64,000 nucleotides of DNA from JANXVY01 sp034408685 (GTDB taxonomy: Bacteria; Pseudomonadota; Alphaproteobacteria; Rhizobiales; Hyphomicrobiaceae): positions 11,258 to 75,257 of the forward strand of contig JAWXCP010000066.1 of NCBI GenBank assembly GCA_034408685.1, written 5' to 3'. Of the stretch, positions 8,930-18,186 are shown piece by piece. The notes below the pieces were generated by a model. That model was not told where the DNA came from, searched no databases, and was given only the letters and a program-made list of their open reading frames with translations. How positions within the stretch are numbered: position 1 is the first letter of the stretch; each line of letters starts with the position of its first letter. The position numbers were made by a program, and so were the translations under genes.

Positions 8930-10444
8930 TCAGTCCCACCAGCCGGTGTCCACAGGGCGGTAGACCCGGCGGCGCGCATCGCGAGGTTGCGAGTACGGAT
9001 TCGATTGGCTGAAGACACTGAAAAAGCCGTTGTCGTTCCATGGCTGATACTGCGGCACCGGCGGCGGCGGCGGGGTCGGCTTGCGGGTCACGAAACCACC
9101 CTGCGGTTGGTTGCTCAACACCGTGACAAATTCCGTTCGATAGTTTGTCTCCGCGCTCAGTGGCTCGTCCGAGACGACAATTGAGGAATTTGGCAGCGCG
9201 GTCGGCGCGATGCGGTTGAGCACATCTTGGGGAATGGTGATGCGGTCGAGCGCATTTTTTGCACCATCTCCATTATCAATCGTCACCGCAGCCCAGCGAA
9301 GACCGGAGCCGCTGCGCGCCATCGCTGTGAACACATGGGTGCCGATCGGCTTGTCGGGATCGCGGATTGTGACAGGAACCTCGATCGTGGCATCGAACAC
9401 TTCGCCGCCGTCCGCCCACGGCTTGCGGGTATTGCGCCGCACATACAGCTTCTGTGTCGCGCGACTGATGTAGACCGACACTGGCACCAGGGCGAGCTTG
9501 GCCTCGGTTGCCGCTTTGGTTGCGACCGCTTTTTTATCGGCGGCGGCCTTTGCCGTCTCCTTCGCGATCGCCGCCCCATCGGACTTCGAACTCGCGCCTG
9601 CTCGGACCGCCTCGAGTTGCGAGGCGACGGTCATGGCCGTCGATGCCGCCTTGAGGACCCGCTCTTCCGCACGCGCCCTGGCCTCGTCGGTTTTGGCGGC
9701 GGCAAACGCCTTGTTGGCCGAGGCAAACTCAGCGTCGGCTCTGGACTTCAGATCTTCGAACTTGCGAAGAGAAGCCAGTGCAGAAGCGGTCTCGCGGGCA
9801 GCCGTTGCGGCTGCCTTCTTCGCATCATTTGCCAGTTGAGCGGCATCGGCTGCGTCACGTTCGGCCGCATCAGCGCGCGTTGGAGCCGCGGCTAGAGCCT
9901 GCGGGTCAGGCACGAGCAGCGCCGGGTGAGCAATCGACACGGGCGACGCGTCGGTCGGCGAGACGATCACCCGCATCCCGATCCGTGTCTTGGAAAACAG
10001 GTCTTCGGCAAAGTCGAACGGCATCCGCACACAGCCTTTGGATGCGGGATAGCCCGGCAATGGGCCACCGTGCAGCGCAACTCCATTCCACGTGAGCCGC
10101 TGCATGTGCGGCATCCACGCGTCGTCGTAGAGGTTCGAGCGATGCTCCGCGTTCTTTTGGACAACGGCGAAGACCCCGGCTGGCGTCTCGCGTCCGGTGA
10201 TGCCAGTCGATATCGGCGCGCTCATGATCCAGCCGTCGGCGTCGTAGACAACAACTTGCTGCGTCTTGATCGACACGATCGCCATGACCGGCTCGCCGGC
10301 GTCGCGCTGCGCTGTCATTACCGCGGGGGCCGTCGAGCGCGCATTTTTCGGATTGGCGCTCGCGGTCACCATCGGCAGCGCCGCCAGAGCCAAAAGTGTC
10401 GCAATGCCGACCAGCCTAAAGCGTCGAAAAGTCGTGTGCGGCAT
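8930..10444 (-). CDS. L,D-transpeptidase (YkuD) with second, non-catalytic YkuD-like half
   Basis: About 504 residues from the ATG at 10444, which has a GAGAGGGA ribosome site. A signal peptide is followed by a YkuD domain at roughly residues 45-150 with the HGG and SKGCVRMP active-site motif, expected to cross-link peptidoglycan in the periplasm. A long Ala/Lys/Glu-rich helical stretch (about 180-310) follows. Then comes a second YkuD-like beta region (VPVSVYISRATQKLYVRR) in which the Ser-x-Gly-Cys loop is absent, so it cannot be catalytic. The tail is Pro/Gln/Asn-rich. Likely an outer-envelope structural enzyme. Confidence 0.88.
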   Translation of the reverse strand: MPHTTFRRFRLVGIATLLALAALPMVTASANPKNARSTAPAVMTAQRDAGEPVMAIVSIKTQQVVVYDADGWIMSAPISTGITGRETPAGVFAVVQKNAEHRSNLYDDAWMPHMQRLTWNGVALHGGPLPGYPASKGCVRMPFDFAEDLFSKTRIGMRVIVSPTDASPVSIAHPALLVPDPQALAAAPTRADAAERDAADAAQLANDAKKAAATAARETASALASLRKFEDLKSRADAEFASANKAFAAAKTDEARARAEERVLKAASTAMTVASQLEAVRAGASSKSDGAAIAKETAKAAADKKAVATKAATEAKLALVPVSVYISRATQKLYVRRNTRKPWADGGEVFDATIEVPVTIRDPDKPIGTHVFTAMARSGSGLRWAAVTIDNGDGAKNALDRITIPQDVLNRIAPTALPNSSIVVSDEPLSAETNYRTEFVTVLSNQPQGGFVTRKPTPPPPPVPQYQPWNDNGFFSVFSQSNPYSQPRDARRRVYRPVDTGWWD

Positions 10445-10532
10445 CAGAAGTCCCTCTCGCGATCGCATCGATAGCCACTAATCTGTGATTGCAGCGATCC
10501 GGTGTCAAATCGTGACATGGCGAGCGTGAACG

Positions 10533-10571
10533 GGCCTACCTAACTGGCCTACCGAAAGGGCCTACCTCCGC
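10533..10571. repeat. 13-bp tandem repeat, three copies
   Basis: GGCCTACC recurs at 10533, 10546 and 10559 with a 13-base period; the last five bases of each unit vary. It lies in the spacer between the L,D-transpeptidase start and the end of the rhodanese gene and codes for nothing obvious. Confidence 0.7.
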
Positions 10572-10649
10572 CGAGGCGGCGGGAGTGCGAAAAGGACAGA
10601 TCGTCCAGCTATCGGCCCGCCAAATCGCTTTTCGAACGGCACATGATCG

Positions 10650-11222
10650 TTACCGGGACGGCAAATATACTTTGGACTTGTCCAGCTTGTAGCTCCACGG
10701 CAGTCCGGCATTTTTCCAGCCGTTGACGTCCCGACGCCCGTCCTTCGAAAGGTCGCCTTCAAAACCATCGACTTGGCTCCAAACGTTGGGGAAGCCAGCA
10801 TCCGCCAGTGTGTTCACGGCACGCGCCGAACGCTCACCCGAACGGCACATCACGATGATGCGATCGGTTTTTGTCAGCCCCTTTGCTGTCAGCAGTTTGT
10901 CGACCGCGACGGTAAACGCCGGATTGGCATCGAGTTTGAACCGCCCGTTCTTATCGTCCCATTCGCCAAACTCGTTCATCTCGACGTAGGGGATCTGTCC
11001 ATCGACGAGCGCTGTCATGCCTATGAACTGGACCTCCGCGCGGGTCCGTACATCGACAAAGAGCGTCTTGGTTGGGTCCGATGTAACGATCGAATGCGCC
11101 TCGCTGGCGGTCAGATATTTGCCAAGCTTCGTCTGCTTGGACTTGTCTGGCTCAGCGGCAAGCGCCGCGTGACCTGCGGCCAACGCAATAACGGCGCATA
11201 GTGTCAAAATGAACGAGCGCAT
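10650..11222 (-). CDS. Periplasmic single-domain rhodanese
   Basis: 190 residues from the ATG at 11222 (a TTG two codons upstream is possible). A signal peptide ending near HAALAA is followed by one rhodanese domain with the active loop CRSGER, catalytic Cys at about 126. Rhodaneses transfer sulfane sulfur through a Cys persulfide. It is the last gene of the leftward sox arm, after an MBL hydrolase and flavocytochrome genes, so a role with periplasmic sulfane sulfur is likely. The substrate is not known. Confidence 0.9.
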   Translation of the reverse strand: MRSFILTLCAVIALAAGHAALAAEPDKSKQTKLGKYLTASEAHSIVTSDPTKTLFVDVRTRAEVQFIGMTALVDGQIPYVEMNEFGEWDDKNGRFKLDANPAFTVAVDKLLTAKGLTKTDRIIVMCRSGERSARAVNTLADAGFPNVWSQVDGFEGDLSKDGRRDVNGWKNAGLPWSYKLDKSKVYLPSR

Positions 11223-11245
11223 GGTCAACCTTTGAAATCATTCAG

Positions 11246-12274
11246 TTACGACGGAACGAACCGATAGGCTGATTGGTTCCGCTCCACCCGCCCGATCCCG
11301 GGCCACGGCAGATGATAGCCGAGCAGCCGCATTCGGTCCGTCGCCAACATGTCGAGTGTCCGCTTGCGTGCGGCAACCGCGCGGTCGGGCTCGACGTCGG
11401 GTCCCCATGTCCAATCGGGCTTGGCAAACGAGACAACCGGGTTGGTCAGCACATCGCCGCCGATCAGAATCTGTTCGGCCCCAGACGAGACCGCAACCGA
11501 GACGTGTCCCGGCGTGTGTCCGGCCGTGTCGACGAGTGTGACGCCCGGTACGATTTCAGCCCCTGGCTTGATGGCCTCAATGCGATCGCGCAGGCCGTCC
11601 AGCCGACGCACGATGCCGAGCGCCATGCCTCGTATCGCCTCAGGGACTTCGTTTGCGATATTCGGGCGCCGCCAATAGTCGAGTTCGGCCGCCGGCATCA
11701 CATGGCGGGCTTTCGCAAACCGGCTCGCATCGTCGAACGGATCGATCACGCCCCAGAAGTGGTCTGCGTGGGCGTGGGTGAAGACGACGTGCGTCACGCT
11801 ATCGGCCGTGATGCCGGCAGCCTCCAGATTGGCCGCAAATCGTCCCGTCGTCGGCATGAAATCTGTTCCGCCACCGCAATCGATGACGATCGTCGCGTCT
11901 GGCGTTTTGACAACCGTGACGTTGACCTCGCCGCGCAGCGCGGAGGCGTTCGCGGGCAAGTTTCCGCCGTTGGCTAGAAACAGCGCGGTAATCTCGTCGC
12001 GAGAGCGTCCAGGCAGCAGGAGGTCGAACGGTAGTGTGATGTCTCCGTCGGATACGACAGTGATCTCGAACGACCCGACGGCAAGGCGATGTGTCGTTGG
12101 CGGGCTGGCCCAAGCCGGCGTAATCCATGGGGCCCGCGCAACCCATGGTTCCCGCGTTGACCACGGGGGCAACGGCAACCCTGCAACCGCAAGCGGGGCC
12201 AACGCCGCCCCGCCCAGGAGACCGACGATCCGGCGCCGGGTGAGAAAATGGAAATCGTCTCGACGATGGTTCAT
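11246..12274 (-). CDS. Exported MBL-fold metallohydrolase (SoxH-like)
   Basis: 342 residues with a Tat-type leader (TRRRIVGLLGG) and a metallo-beta-lactamase domain carrying the metal motif HAHADH at about 167-172, later DTAGHTPGH, and a C-terminal YHLPWPGIG strand with the last His. Sox clusters of Paracoccus type include an MBL protein named SoxH, thought to act on thiol compounds. Position in the leftward sox arm supports that parallel, but the match to SoxH itself is inferred, not shown. The rhodanese gene follows closely on the same strand. Confidence 0.85.
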   Translation of the reverse strand: MNHRRDDFHFLTRRRIVGLLGGAALAPLAVAGLPLPPWSTREPWVARAPWITPAWASPPTTHRLAVGSFEITVVSDGDITLPFDLLLPGRSRDEITALFLANGGNLPANASALRGEVNVTVVKTPDATIVIDCGGGTDFMPTTGRFAANLEAAGITADSVTHVVFTHAHADHFWGVIDPFDDASRFAKARHVMPAAELDYWRRPNIANEVPEAIRGMALGIVRRLDGLRDRIEAIKPGAEIVPGVTLVDTAGHTPGHVSVAVSSGAEQILIGGDVLTNPVVSFAKPDWTWGPDVEPDRAVAARKRTLDMLATDRMRLLGYHLPWPGIGRVERNQSAYRFVPS

Positions 12275-12329
12275 GTGAACAGAACTGTCACGACACGATC
12301 CTCCAAGTTATCCGCCAAGTCGCGCGATC

Positions 12330-13610
12330 TCAGCCGAACATGTCAGCCGTGATCCCGGCATACCATCCCATGTTCTCGACCTGGGTCTGTTTGCGAAGAT
12401 CAGCCGTCTCGCCGGTCTTTGATACAAACGTCTCGACCGCACCGATCTTGCCGTCCTTGGCCTCATAGCGGCCGCCAACCTTCACCGTATCGTCCGTGCT
12501 GAGCATCGACCAGCACGTGTTGGTGTAGCGGGCCGGGAACGTCTTGGCCTCGGTCAATTCACCCCGCACAATCATCGCCGCGACCTTGGCTTGGCTATTG
12601 GCCGAAAACGCCGACTTCGGCATATCGCCTGCGATGCACGCATCGCCAATGATGAAAATGTTCTGGTCCTTCGCCGACTTCATGCTGGCTGGATCGATCG
12701 GACAGAAGCCGCTCTCGTTGGCGAGGTCCGCGCCCAACGCGATTTTGCCAGCGGTCTGTTTTGGAATGACATTGACCAGGGCGACGTTCTTGTAACTCTC
12801 GAAACCCGTTTCGACCGTGTTCGTCTTTGGATCGACGGATTTGATGCCATCGTGGATCTTGGGGCTCAGCCACTCGACCATGCCGGGATAGTGCTTTTCC
12901 CATCCCTCCTGGAATAGTGCCTGCTTGGAAAACGTTTCCTTCGGGTCGAGGATGATGATCTTCGCCTTCGTCTTTCCTGCCGATTTGAGCACATGCGCCA
13001 TCATGGACACACGTTCATAGGGACCCGGCGGGCAACGGTACGGGTTGGGCGGGGCGATCATCACGATCACGCCCCCATCGGGCACCGCCTCGAGACGCTT
13101 GCGAAGAAGCTCCGTCTGCGGGCCAGCCTTCCAGGCATGCGGCATCGCTTCTTCGTGCTCGCGGCCCCAGCCGGGAACGCTATCATACTTGAGATCGATG
13201 CCGGGCGAGAGGACGAGCCGGTCGTATTCCATCATCGACCCGTCGGCGAGCTTGACCTGCTTCTTGTCGCGATCGATCTGGACGGCGGCCTGATGGACCA
13301 TTTTGATCCCGTGGGCCGCGGCGAGCTTATCGTAGCCGTGGGTCAATTCCGTCATCGGGCGGAAACCGCCAAGATAGAGGTTCGAGTGGAAGCAGGTCAC
13401 GAATTGCTTCGACGGTTCGACGATCGAAACCGAGATGGCGCCAGCCGAATCCTTTGCAATGTACCGGGCCGCCGTGGCCCCGCCGGGTCCACCGCCAAGT
13501 ACGACGACACGAGGTTTAGCCTGCCCGAGCACGGCGGGTGCGCCGAGCGCCAGCGTGCCGAGCGCGGCTGTTCCTGCCGTTGCCAACAGCTTGCGGCGAG
13601 AAATCTGCAT
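12330..13610 (-). CDS. fccB: Flavocytochrome c sulfide dehydrogenase, flavoprotein subunit
   Basis: 426 residues, Tat-exported (SRRKLLATAGTAALG). It has the Rossmann FAD motif VVLGGGPGGATAA, the covalent-flavin region FVTCFHSN, and the redox cysteines in YRCPPGPYER and GFCPIDPASM. FccB/SoxF oxidises sulfide to sulfane sulfur and passes electrons to a cytochrome c subunit. A good AGGGA ribosome site precedes the ATG. The preceding gene encodes a small cytochrome c, the natural partner. SoxF is the name used in Paracoccus-type clusters. Confidence 0.95.
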   Translation of the reverse strand: MQISRRKLLATAGTAALGTLALGAPAVLGQAKPRVVVLGGGPGGATAARYIAKDSAGAISVSIVEPSKQFVTCFHSNLYLGGFRPMTELTHGYDKLAAAHGIKMVHQAAVQIDRDKKQVKLADGSMMEYDRLVLSPGIDLKYDSVPGWGREHEEAMPHAWKAGPQTELLRKRLEAVPDGGVIVMIAPPNPYRCPPGPYERVSMMAHVLKSAGKTKAKIIILDPKETFSKQALFQEGWEKHYPGMVEWLSPKIHDGIKSVDPKTNTVETGFESYKNVALVNVIPKQTAGKIALGADLANESGFCPIDPASMKSAKDQNIFIIGDACIAGDMPKSAFSANSQAKVAAMIVRGELTEAKTFPARYTNTCWSMLSTDDTVKVGGRYEAKDGKIGAVETFVSKTGETADLRKQTQVENMGWYAGITADMFG

Positions 13611-13668
13611 TGACGTTCCCTTCCCTGTTGTGGACGCGCGATTTTTTATCTGCGCCTTTTCGTTCTTG

Positions 13669-14007
13669 CTAACACATTCCGATAAGTTGGCATCGTGATG
13701 GCTTAACCGTCGCGAAGTAGGCTGCCAGCGCCTCGACTTCCTCTTTTGTCAAGCGTCCCGCGATGGTCTGCATAATCGGGTTGTCGCGGGTCTTGTCGCG
13801 ATATGACGACATCACAGCTGCGAACTGGTCGGTAGGCCAGCCGACAATCGACGGGATGCCGTTATCGGCACCAACCGGGCTGTGGCACGTCACGCATTCA
13901 CCCGACAGATATTCGCCGAACGCGGCATCTGCAGCCCGCGCCTGACCGGCGTGCTGCAATGCCAACAATATGGCCGCGCCAGCCATGACCGCAAAATTTG
14001 TCGGCAT
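13669..14007 (-). CDS. Small mono-haem cytochrome c, probable FccA/SoxE-type partner
   Basis: 112 residues with a signal peptide (cleavage near GQARAADA), one haem site CVTCHS and a Met-containing C-terminal helix region (NPIMQTIAGRLTKEE). The immediate downstream gene is the fccB flavoprotein, so it is the likely electron acceptor. Known FccA of Allochromatium and SoxE of Paracoccus are di-haem proteins; this one is half that size with one CxxCH. A GTG three bases upstream of the ATG at 14007 is an equally possible start. Confidence 0.85.
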   Translation of the reverse strand: MPTNFAVMAGAAILLALQHAGQARAADAAFGEYLSGECVTCHSPVGADNGIPSIVGWPTDQFAAVMSSYRDKTRDNPIMQTIAGRLTKEEVEALAAYFATVKPSRCQLIGMC

Positions 14008-14079
14008 CACCCCAAGTCCTCAGTCCGCTCAATATCAATCGATGAACTCAACGACCCAAGTTCATCGACCCACATTCAA

Positions 14080-14142
14080 TCGACCCGGATCGATTACCAA
14101 TCAACCTGGATCGATCATCAGTCGACCTGGATCGATCATCAG
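14080..14142. repeat. 21-bp tandem repeat, three full copies
   Basis: Units at 14080-14100, 14101-14121 and 14122-14142, the last two differing at one base, each with a GATCGAT core. Partial copies flank both sides. The array fills the gap between soxD and the cytochrome gene and its last unit covers the soxD stop codon. Confidence 0.9.
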
Positions 14143-14993
14143 TCGACTCTGGGTCCATCTTTCTTGTCTGGCGTCACATCGAGAACCATAGCTCGGCTGG
14201 TGACTTTGCGGTCAGGTGCGCAGTCCTTCATGCACACGTCGCGCTTCCAGAAATGCCGCTCCGTCGTCTCTCGATCGTCATCGTAAAAGCCGTCGGCGTT
14301 CGGCAGCTTCACGCTGTTATAGGTTGCTGCGCTGAGTTCAAAATTCGAATCTTTGATAACGTCATTCATTTGTAAGATGTAGGCGACGACAGCGTAAAGC
14401 TCATCGCCGGTCAACGACTGGGCGTTGCCATAGGGCATGGCGCGACGGACATAGTCGAACACCGTCGAAACCGACGGCCAGAACGAGCCGATGGTCTTTT
14501 CCGGCCGCTCGGCTTTCAACGTGCCAAGTCCACCGGCCAGCACTGGCCAGCGGTCGAGGCCCTGGCCGAACTCACCGTGGCACGACGCGCATCGCTCGAT
14601 GAAGACCGTCTCGCCCTGAGCTGCGGTGCCTTTGCCCGGCGGCAGCCCCGCGCCATCGGGGCGCACATCGATATCCCAACCGGCGATCTGTTCTGCGGTT
14701 GCCGACGTGCCGACGCCAATTTTCGGCCCTGGCGGGGCAACTTTCGGCCCTGCCGGGGCAACGACCTTGTCGATAACTCCTGGCTTATCGGCCGCGACCG
14801 CTGGCGGCTTGCCTGTCTGGGTGCTTGGCTGGGTGCCTGACTGGGCCCCCGTTTGCGCCCCCGTTTGCGCCCCTGTCTGCGCCTTCGGGGCAGGCTGTGC
14901 AGTAACGATTCCCGCTACACCGATCCCCGACGCCACTGTCGCGACAATCCCGACTGCGGCGACGGCTCCGATCAACTTAGCCGATTTCAACAT
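14139..14993 (-). CDS. soxD: Sulfane dehydrogenase cytochrome subunit SoxD
   Basis: 284 residues: an N-terminal membrane/signal segment, a Gln-Thr-Gly and Pro-rich linker (about 38-95), then a cytochrome c domain with haem site CASCH at 135-139 and candidate Met ligand in RRAMPYGN. It carries electrons from SoxC during oxidation of protein-bound sulfane sulfur. Paracoccus SoxD has two haems; only one CxxCH is present here. The ATG overlaps the end of soxC by 17 bases, showing tight coupling. Linker DNA contains 12-bp tandem copies. Confidence 0.92.
   Translation of the reverse strand: MLKSAKLIGAVAAVGIVATVASGIGVAGIVTAQPAPKAQTGAQTGAQTGAQSGTQPSTQTGKPPAVAADKPGVIDKVVAPAGPKVAPPGPKIGVGTSATAEQIAGWDIDVRPDGAGLPPGKGTAAQGETVFIERCASCHGEFGQGLDRWPVLAGGLGTLKAERPEKTIGSFWPSVSTVFDYVRRAMPYGNAQSLTGDELYAVVAYILQMNDVIKDSNFELSAATYNSVKLPNADGFYDDDRETTERHFWKRDVCMKDCAPDRKVTSRAMVLDVTPDKKDGPRVD
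14846..14881. repeat. 12-bp tandem repeat inside soxD linker
   Basis: Three 12-base units (14846, 14858, 14870); the first two are identical and the third differs at two bases. In frame they encode repeats of Ala-Gln-Thr-Gly in the SoxD linker, so copy number changes keep the frame. Confidence 0.85.
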
Positions 14994-16287
14994 TTTCCGC
15001 CTCGCCGTTGGTCCGCACCAGCCACGTCTGAATACCGTTATTGTGGTAGATCGAATTCACGCCGCGCACCTTGCGCAACTCGTCTTTGGCCGGCTGGACA
15101 TAACCAGTGGAGTCGTGTGCCCGCGACTGGATCATCATTTCGTGACCGTTCCAGTCGTAATCGACGTAAAACCTCGTCATCGACTTATCGAGCACCGGTC
15201 CATCGATCCGCGCCTCTTGCCAGTTGCGGCCACCGTCGAGCGAGACATCGACTCGGGTGATCGTCCCGCGCCCGGACCACGCCAAGCCTGAGATCACATT
15301 GCGTCCCTTGGCTTTGAGCGGGCTTTCTGGCGACGGGTTCGTGACGATCGACTTGGCGTCCATGTAAAACGTGAACCGTCGCGAGCGGCCGTCGGTCATC
15401 AGGTCGGTGTATTTCGAAGTCTCCTCGCGGGCATTCCACGGCATATCGCCGACCTCGATGCGGCGCAGCCACTTGACCCACATGTTGCCTTCAAAGCCAG
15501 GAATCACGGCACGAACCGGATAACCCTGTTCCTTGCGCAACGCTTCGCCGTTCATCTTCCAAGCGATGATCGTATCTTCGAGCGCCTTTTCGAGCGGCAA
15601 TGACCGGTTCATACCAGCAGCGTCGCCGCCTTCGAGCAAAAGCCATTTTGCTTTCGGCTTGATGCCGGCTTCGTCGAGCAGGTGCTTCAGCCGTGTGCCC
15701 GTGTACATCACGTTATGGATCATACCGTGGGTGAACTGGCAGCCGTTGAGCTGCGCGCCGCGCCATTCCATGCCGGAGTTGGCCGCGCATTCCAGGAAGT
15801 GAACCCGGTTGGTACGTGGAAACCGCATCAGATCGTCGAGCGTAAAGATCAGCGGCTTGTCGACCAGACCATGCAACATCAGCCGGTAGTCGGTCGGATT
15901 GATTTCGGCCGCACCGCCATGGTGCCGCTCGAAGCACAATCCGTTCGGGGTAATGATGCCGTCGAGGTCGTGCAGCGGCGTAAAGTTGATCGAGCTTTGC
16001 CGGTCGGCCGTCAGCCATTCTACGGTCCGGCGGACGACATGCTTTTCAAACTTGATCGGCTTGCCGTAGGGATGGTCGGTGACGCCGTCACCTAGCGTAC
16101 GGGACCAGTCGGCAACGTTGGGCGGTTGTGTCGATGGGTCGACGGCCGAGGTTGCGGCAACGGTTTTCGTGTCGGCCGCAACCGCAGCTCCGCCCGCCGT
16201 TGCAGCAAGTCCGCCAGCCATTGCGCCGCGCAGAAACGACCGGCGATTGGGAGCGGCATCGCCGCGCGTTTTGTCATTTTGCGTCAT
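14977..16287 (-). CDS. soxC: Sulfane dehydrogenase molybdenum subunit SoxC
   Basis: 436 residues from the ATG at 16287, chosen because CGGAG lies eight bases upstream; the frame is open 19 codons further. It has a Tat leader (NRRSFLRGAMAGG), the molybdopterin-binding sulfite-oxidase fold with the molybdenum-ligand Cys in FLECAANSGMEW, and the C-terminal dimerisation domain (RVDVSLDGGRNW). With SoxD it removes six electrons per sulfane sulfur on SoxY, so thiosulfate can be fully oxidised without sulfur globules. It lies between soxB and soxD. Confidence 0.96.
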   Translation of the reverse strand: MTQNDKTRGDAAPNRRSFLRGAMAGGLAATAGGAAVAADTKTVAATSAVDPSTQPPNVADWSRTLGDGVTDHPYGKPIKFEKHVVRRTVEWLTADRQSSINFTPLHDLDGIITPNGLCFERHHGGAAEINPTDYRLMLHGLVDKPLIFTLDDLMRFPRTNRVHFLECAANSGMEWRGAQLNGCQFTHGMIHNVMYTGTRLKHLLDEAGIKPKAKWLLLEGGDAAGMNRSLPLEKALEDTIIAWKMNGEALRKEQGYPVRAVIPGFEGNMWVKWLRRIEVGDMPWNAREETSKYTDLMTDGRSRRFTFYMDAKSIVTNPSPESPLKAKGRNVISGLAWSGRGTITRVDVSLDGGRNWQEARIDGPVLDKSMTRFYVDYDWNGHEMMIQSRAHDSTGYVQPAKDELRKVRGVNSIYHNNGIQTWLVRTNGEAENVEIG

Positions 16288-16347
16288 ATCGTTGCTCCGT
16301 TTGCCAGCCAGCGTTTTGGACAACCCCATAACAGGCTCCGACACTCA

Positions 16348-18033
16348 TCAGGCTCCGACAATCTTGACCGCGCTCGTCTCCTCGACGCGCACCGGCGTTG
16401 CCGTCTTGAGGTAATTTCCGATGACATCCCAAATCGGCGGGCCGTCGACCGTTTCGGCAATGCTCGCCCAGCCTGCGACGCGGTATTCTTTCGATGCCTC
16501 GATCGCCGCGCCCGTTTTGAGGTGCGTCATCGCAGAGATCCGCTGCCCCGCAGGCTTTGCGATATCGATGGTGAAGCCAAGCCCGCCGGTGCGCACCATG
16601 TCGCCACCTTGCTGATAGTAGGGGTCTGGATTGAAGATGTTGTCGGCGACGTCCTCGATGATCTCTTTGAGGCGCGCGCCCGTCATGGTCATCCGGTAGC
16701 AATTCGGATAGCTCATGGCCGTCGCGTTGGTGACATCCTCGAACGTGATGTCCTGGCCTGGCAACAGCGACGCGCCCCACCGCACACCGGGCGACAACGC
16801 GATCTCGGCATCGCGCTCGGCAAGGATCGCGTTGCAGATGACATCGTCGAGCGTGCCATTGAAGTTGCCGCGCCGGTACAGCAGCGAATCGGTGCGGCCG
16901 AGCACCTTCGACAGGTCGGCTTTATAGGGCGCCCGATGCTTTTCGATGAGCGCGGCGACGTCTGCGTCAGGCGTAATCGCGTCCGAGAACACCGGGATCA
17001 ACCGGTAGCGCCAGCCCTTGACCGCCTTGCCCTGCACATCGAGGTCGAGACGTGAGACGAATTTGCCGTGGCTGCCTGTTGCGACGATCAACGTCGACCC
17101 GACCTGGGTCGGCCTCGGCAGGGCGTCATGCGTGTGCCCGGACAATATGACGTCGATGCCGGTGACGCGCTGCGCCACCTTGCGGTCGACGTCGAAACCA
17201 TTGTGAGACAACAACACGACAAGGTCCGCACCTTCGGCCTTCGCGGCCTCGACCTCGGCTTGCAAGTCACTTTCACGGATGCCGAACGTCCACTTCGGGA
17301 TCATCCACCTCGGATTGGCGATCGGCGTGAACGGGAACGCCTGTCCGATCACCGCAACCTTGACGCCGCCGCGCTCGAACATCTTGCGCGTTGGGAAAAC
17401 CTTGTCCTCGAACTCGCTCTCACGGACGTTCTGGGCAAGAAACGGGAAGCCGAGCGCCTTGGTCAATTCGGTGACGCGAGCTTCGCCCAGCGTAAACTCC
17501 CAGTGGCCGGTCATCGCGTCGGGTGCCAACCGCGCCATGACATCGACCATGTCCTGGCCTTTGGTTTGATACGACGTCCAGCTGTTGGTCCAGGTGTCGC
17601 CGCCATCGAGCAACAGCGTCTTGCCATTGCGTTCAGACCGGATCGATTTGACGATCGTGGCAATACGGTCGAGGCCGCCCATCCGGCCATAGGTTTTGGC
17701 AAGCCCGGCGAAGTCCTTGAAGGTCAACGCGTAGGCATCTGCGGATCCGGGCTTCAATCCGAATGCCGTCAGAAATTCGTCACCAACAATGTGCGGGACG
17801 ACGCCTTTTGCATCGCCGACGCCAATGTTGATCGAAGGCTCGCGAAAATACGTCGGAACGAGCTGCCCATGAATATCGGTGAGATGAATGAGCGTCACGT
17901 TTCCGACGGGCTCGAACGCCAGGAGTTCGGATTGAGTAAGCTTTCCCTGAGCGCTAGCGCGCGCCATTGGGAGCCCCGCCGTTGCCACCGCCGCAAGCGA
18001 TGCCGCAGTTACGAAATCGCGCCGGCTGATCAT
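16348..18033 (-). CDS. soxB: Thiosulfohydrolase SoxB
   Basis: 561 residues, Tat-exported (MISRRDFVTAASLAAVA). It has the metallophosphatase-like di-manganese motifs DIHGQLVP, LLDGGDTW, LSHNGFDVD and GHTHD, and a 5'-nucleotidase-type C-terminal domain. SoxB hydrolyses the terminal sulfone from SoxY-bound thiosulfate as sulfate. It is a diagnostic Sox gene and its length is typical. It lies 153 bases downstream of soxZ on the same strand. Confidence 0.97.
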   Translation of the reverse strand: MISRRDFVTAASLAAVATAGLPMARASAQGKLTQSELLAFEPVGNVTLIHLTDIHGQLVPTYFREPSINIGVGDAKGVVPHIVGDEFLTAFGLKPGSADAYALTFKDFAGLAKTYGRMGGLDRIATIVKSIRSERNGKTLLLDGGDTWTNSWTSYQTKGQDMVDVMARLAPDAMTGHWEFTLGEARVTELTKALGFPFLAQNVRESEFEDKVFPTRKMFERGGVKVAVIGQAFPFTPIANPRWMIPKWTFGIRESDLQAEVEAAKAEGADLVVLLSHNGFDVDRKVAQRVTGIDVILSGHTHDALPRPTQVGSTLIVATGSHGKFVSRLDLDVQGKAVKGWRYRLIPVFSDAITPDADVAALIEKHRAPYKADLSKVLGRTDSLLYRRGNFNGTLDDVICNAILAERDAEIALSPGVRWGASLLPGQDITFEDVTNATAMSYPNCYRMTMTGARLKEIIEDVADNIFNPDPYYQQGGDMVRTGGLGFTIDIAKPAGQRISAMTHLKTGAAIEASKEYRVAGWASIAETVDGPPIWDVIGNYLKTATPVRVEETSAVKIVGA

Positions 18034-18186
18034 GCTGTATCGCCTCTAGCGTGCTGCGTGGCAGCCGTTCATAGCGACCTCCCGAATGCGGTGGAGGCAG
18101 GCATTTTAAACACAGGTCCGCAGTCGGGCCGCGACAGCCGCCCGCCCAGGCTCATCTTCGTGCTTCAGGCGTGGAGCGGCAGCTGA

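Noticed and set aside
13882..14286. Small plus-strand gene across the 21-bp repeats
   Set aside because: The frame only reads the repeats and the antisense of soxD; it has no support.
17068..18186. A long plus-strand open frame opposite soxB
   Set aside because: Typical antisense frame of GC-rich coding DNA; soxB on the minus strand is unambiguous.
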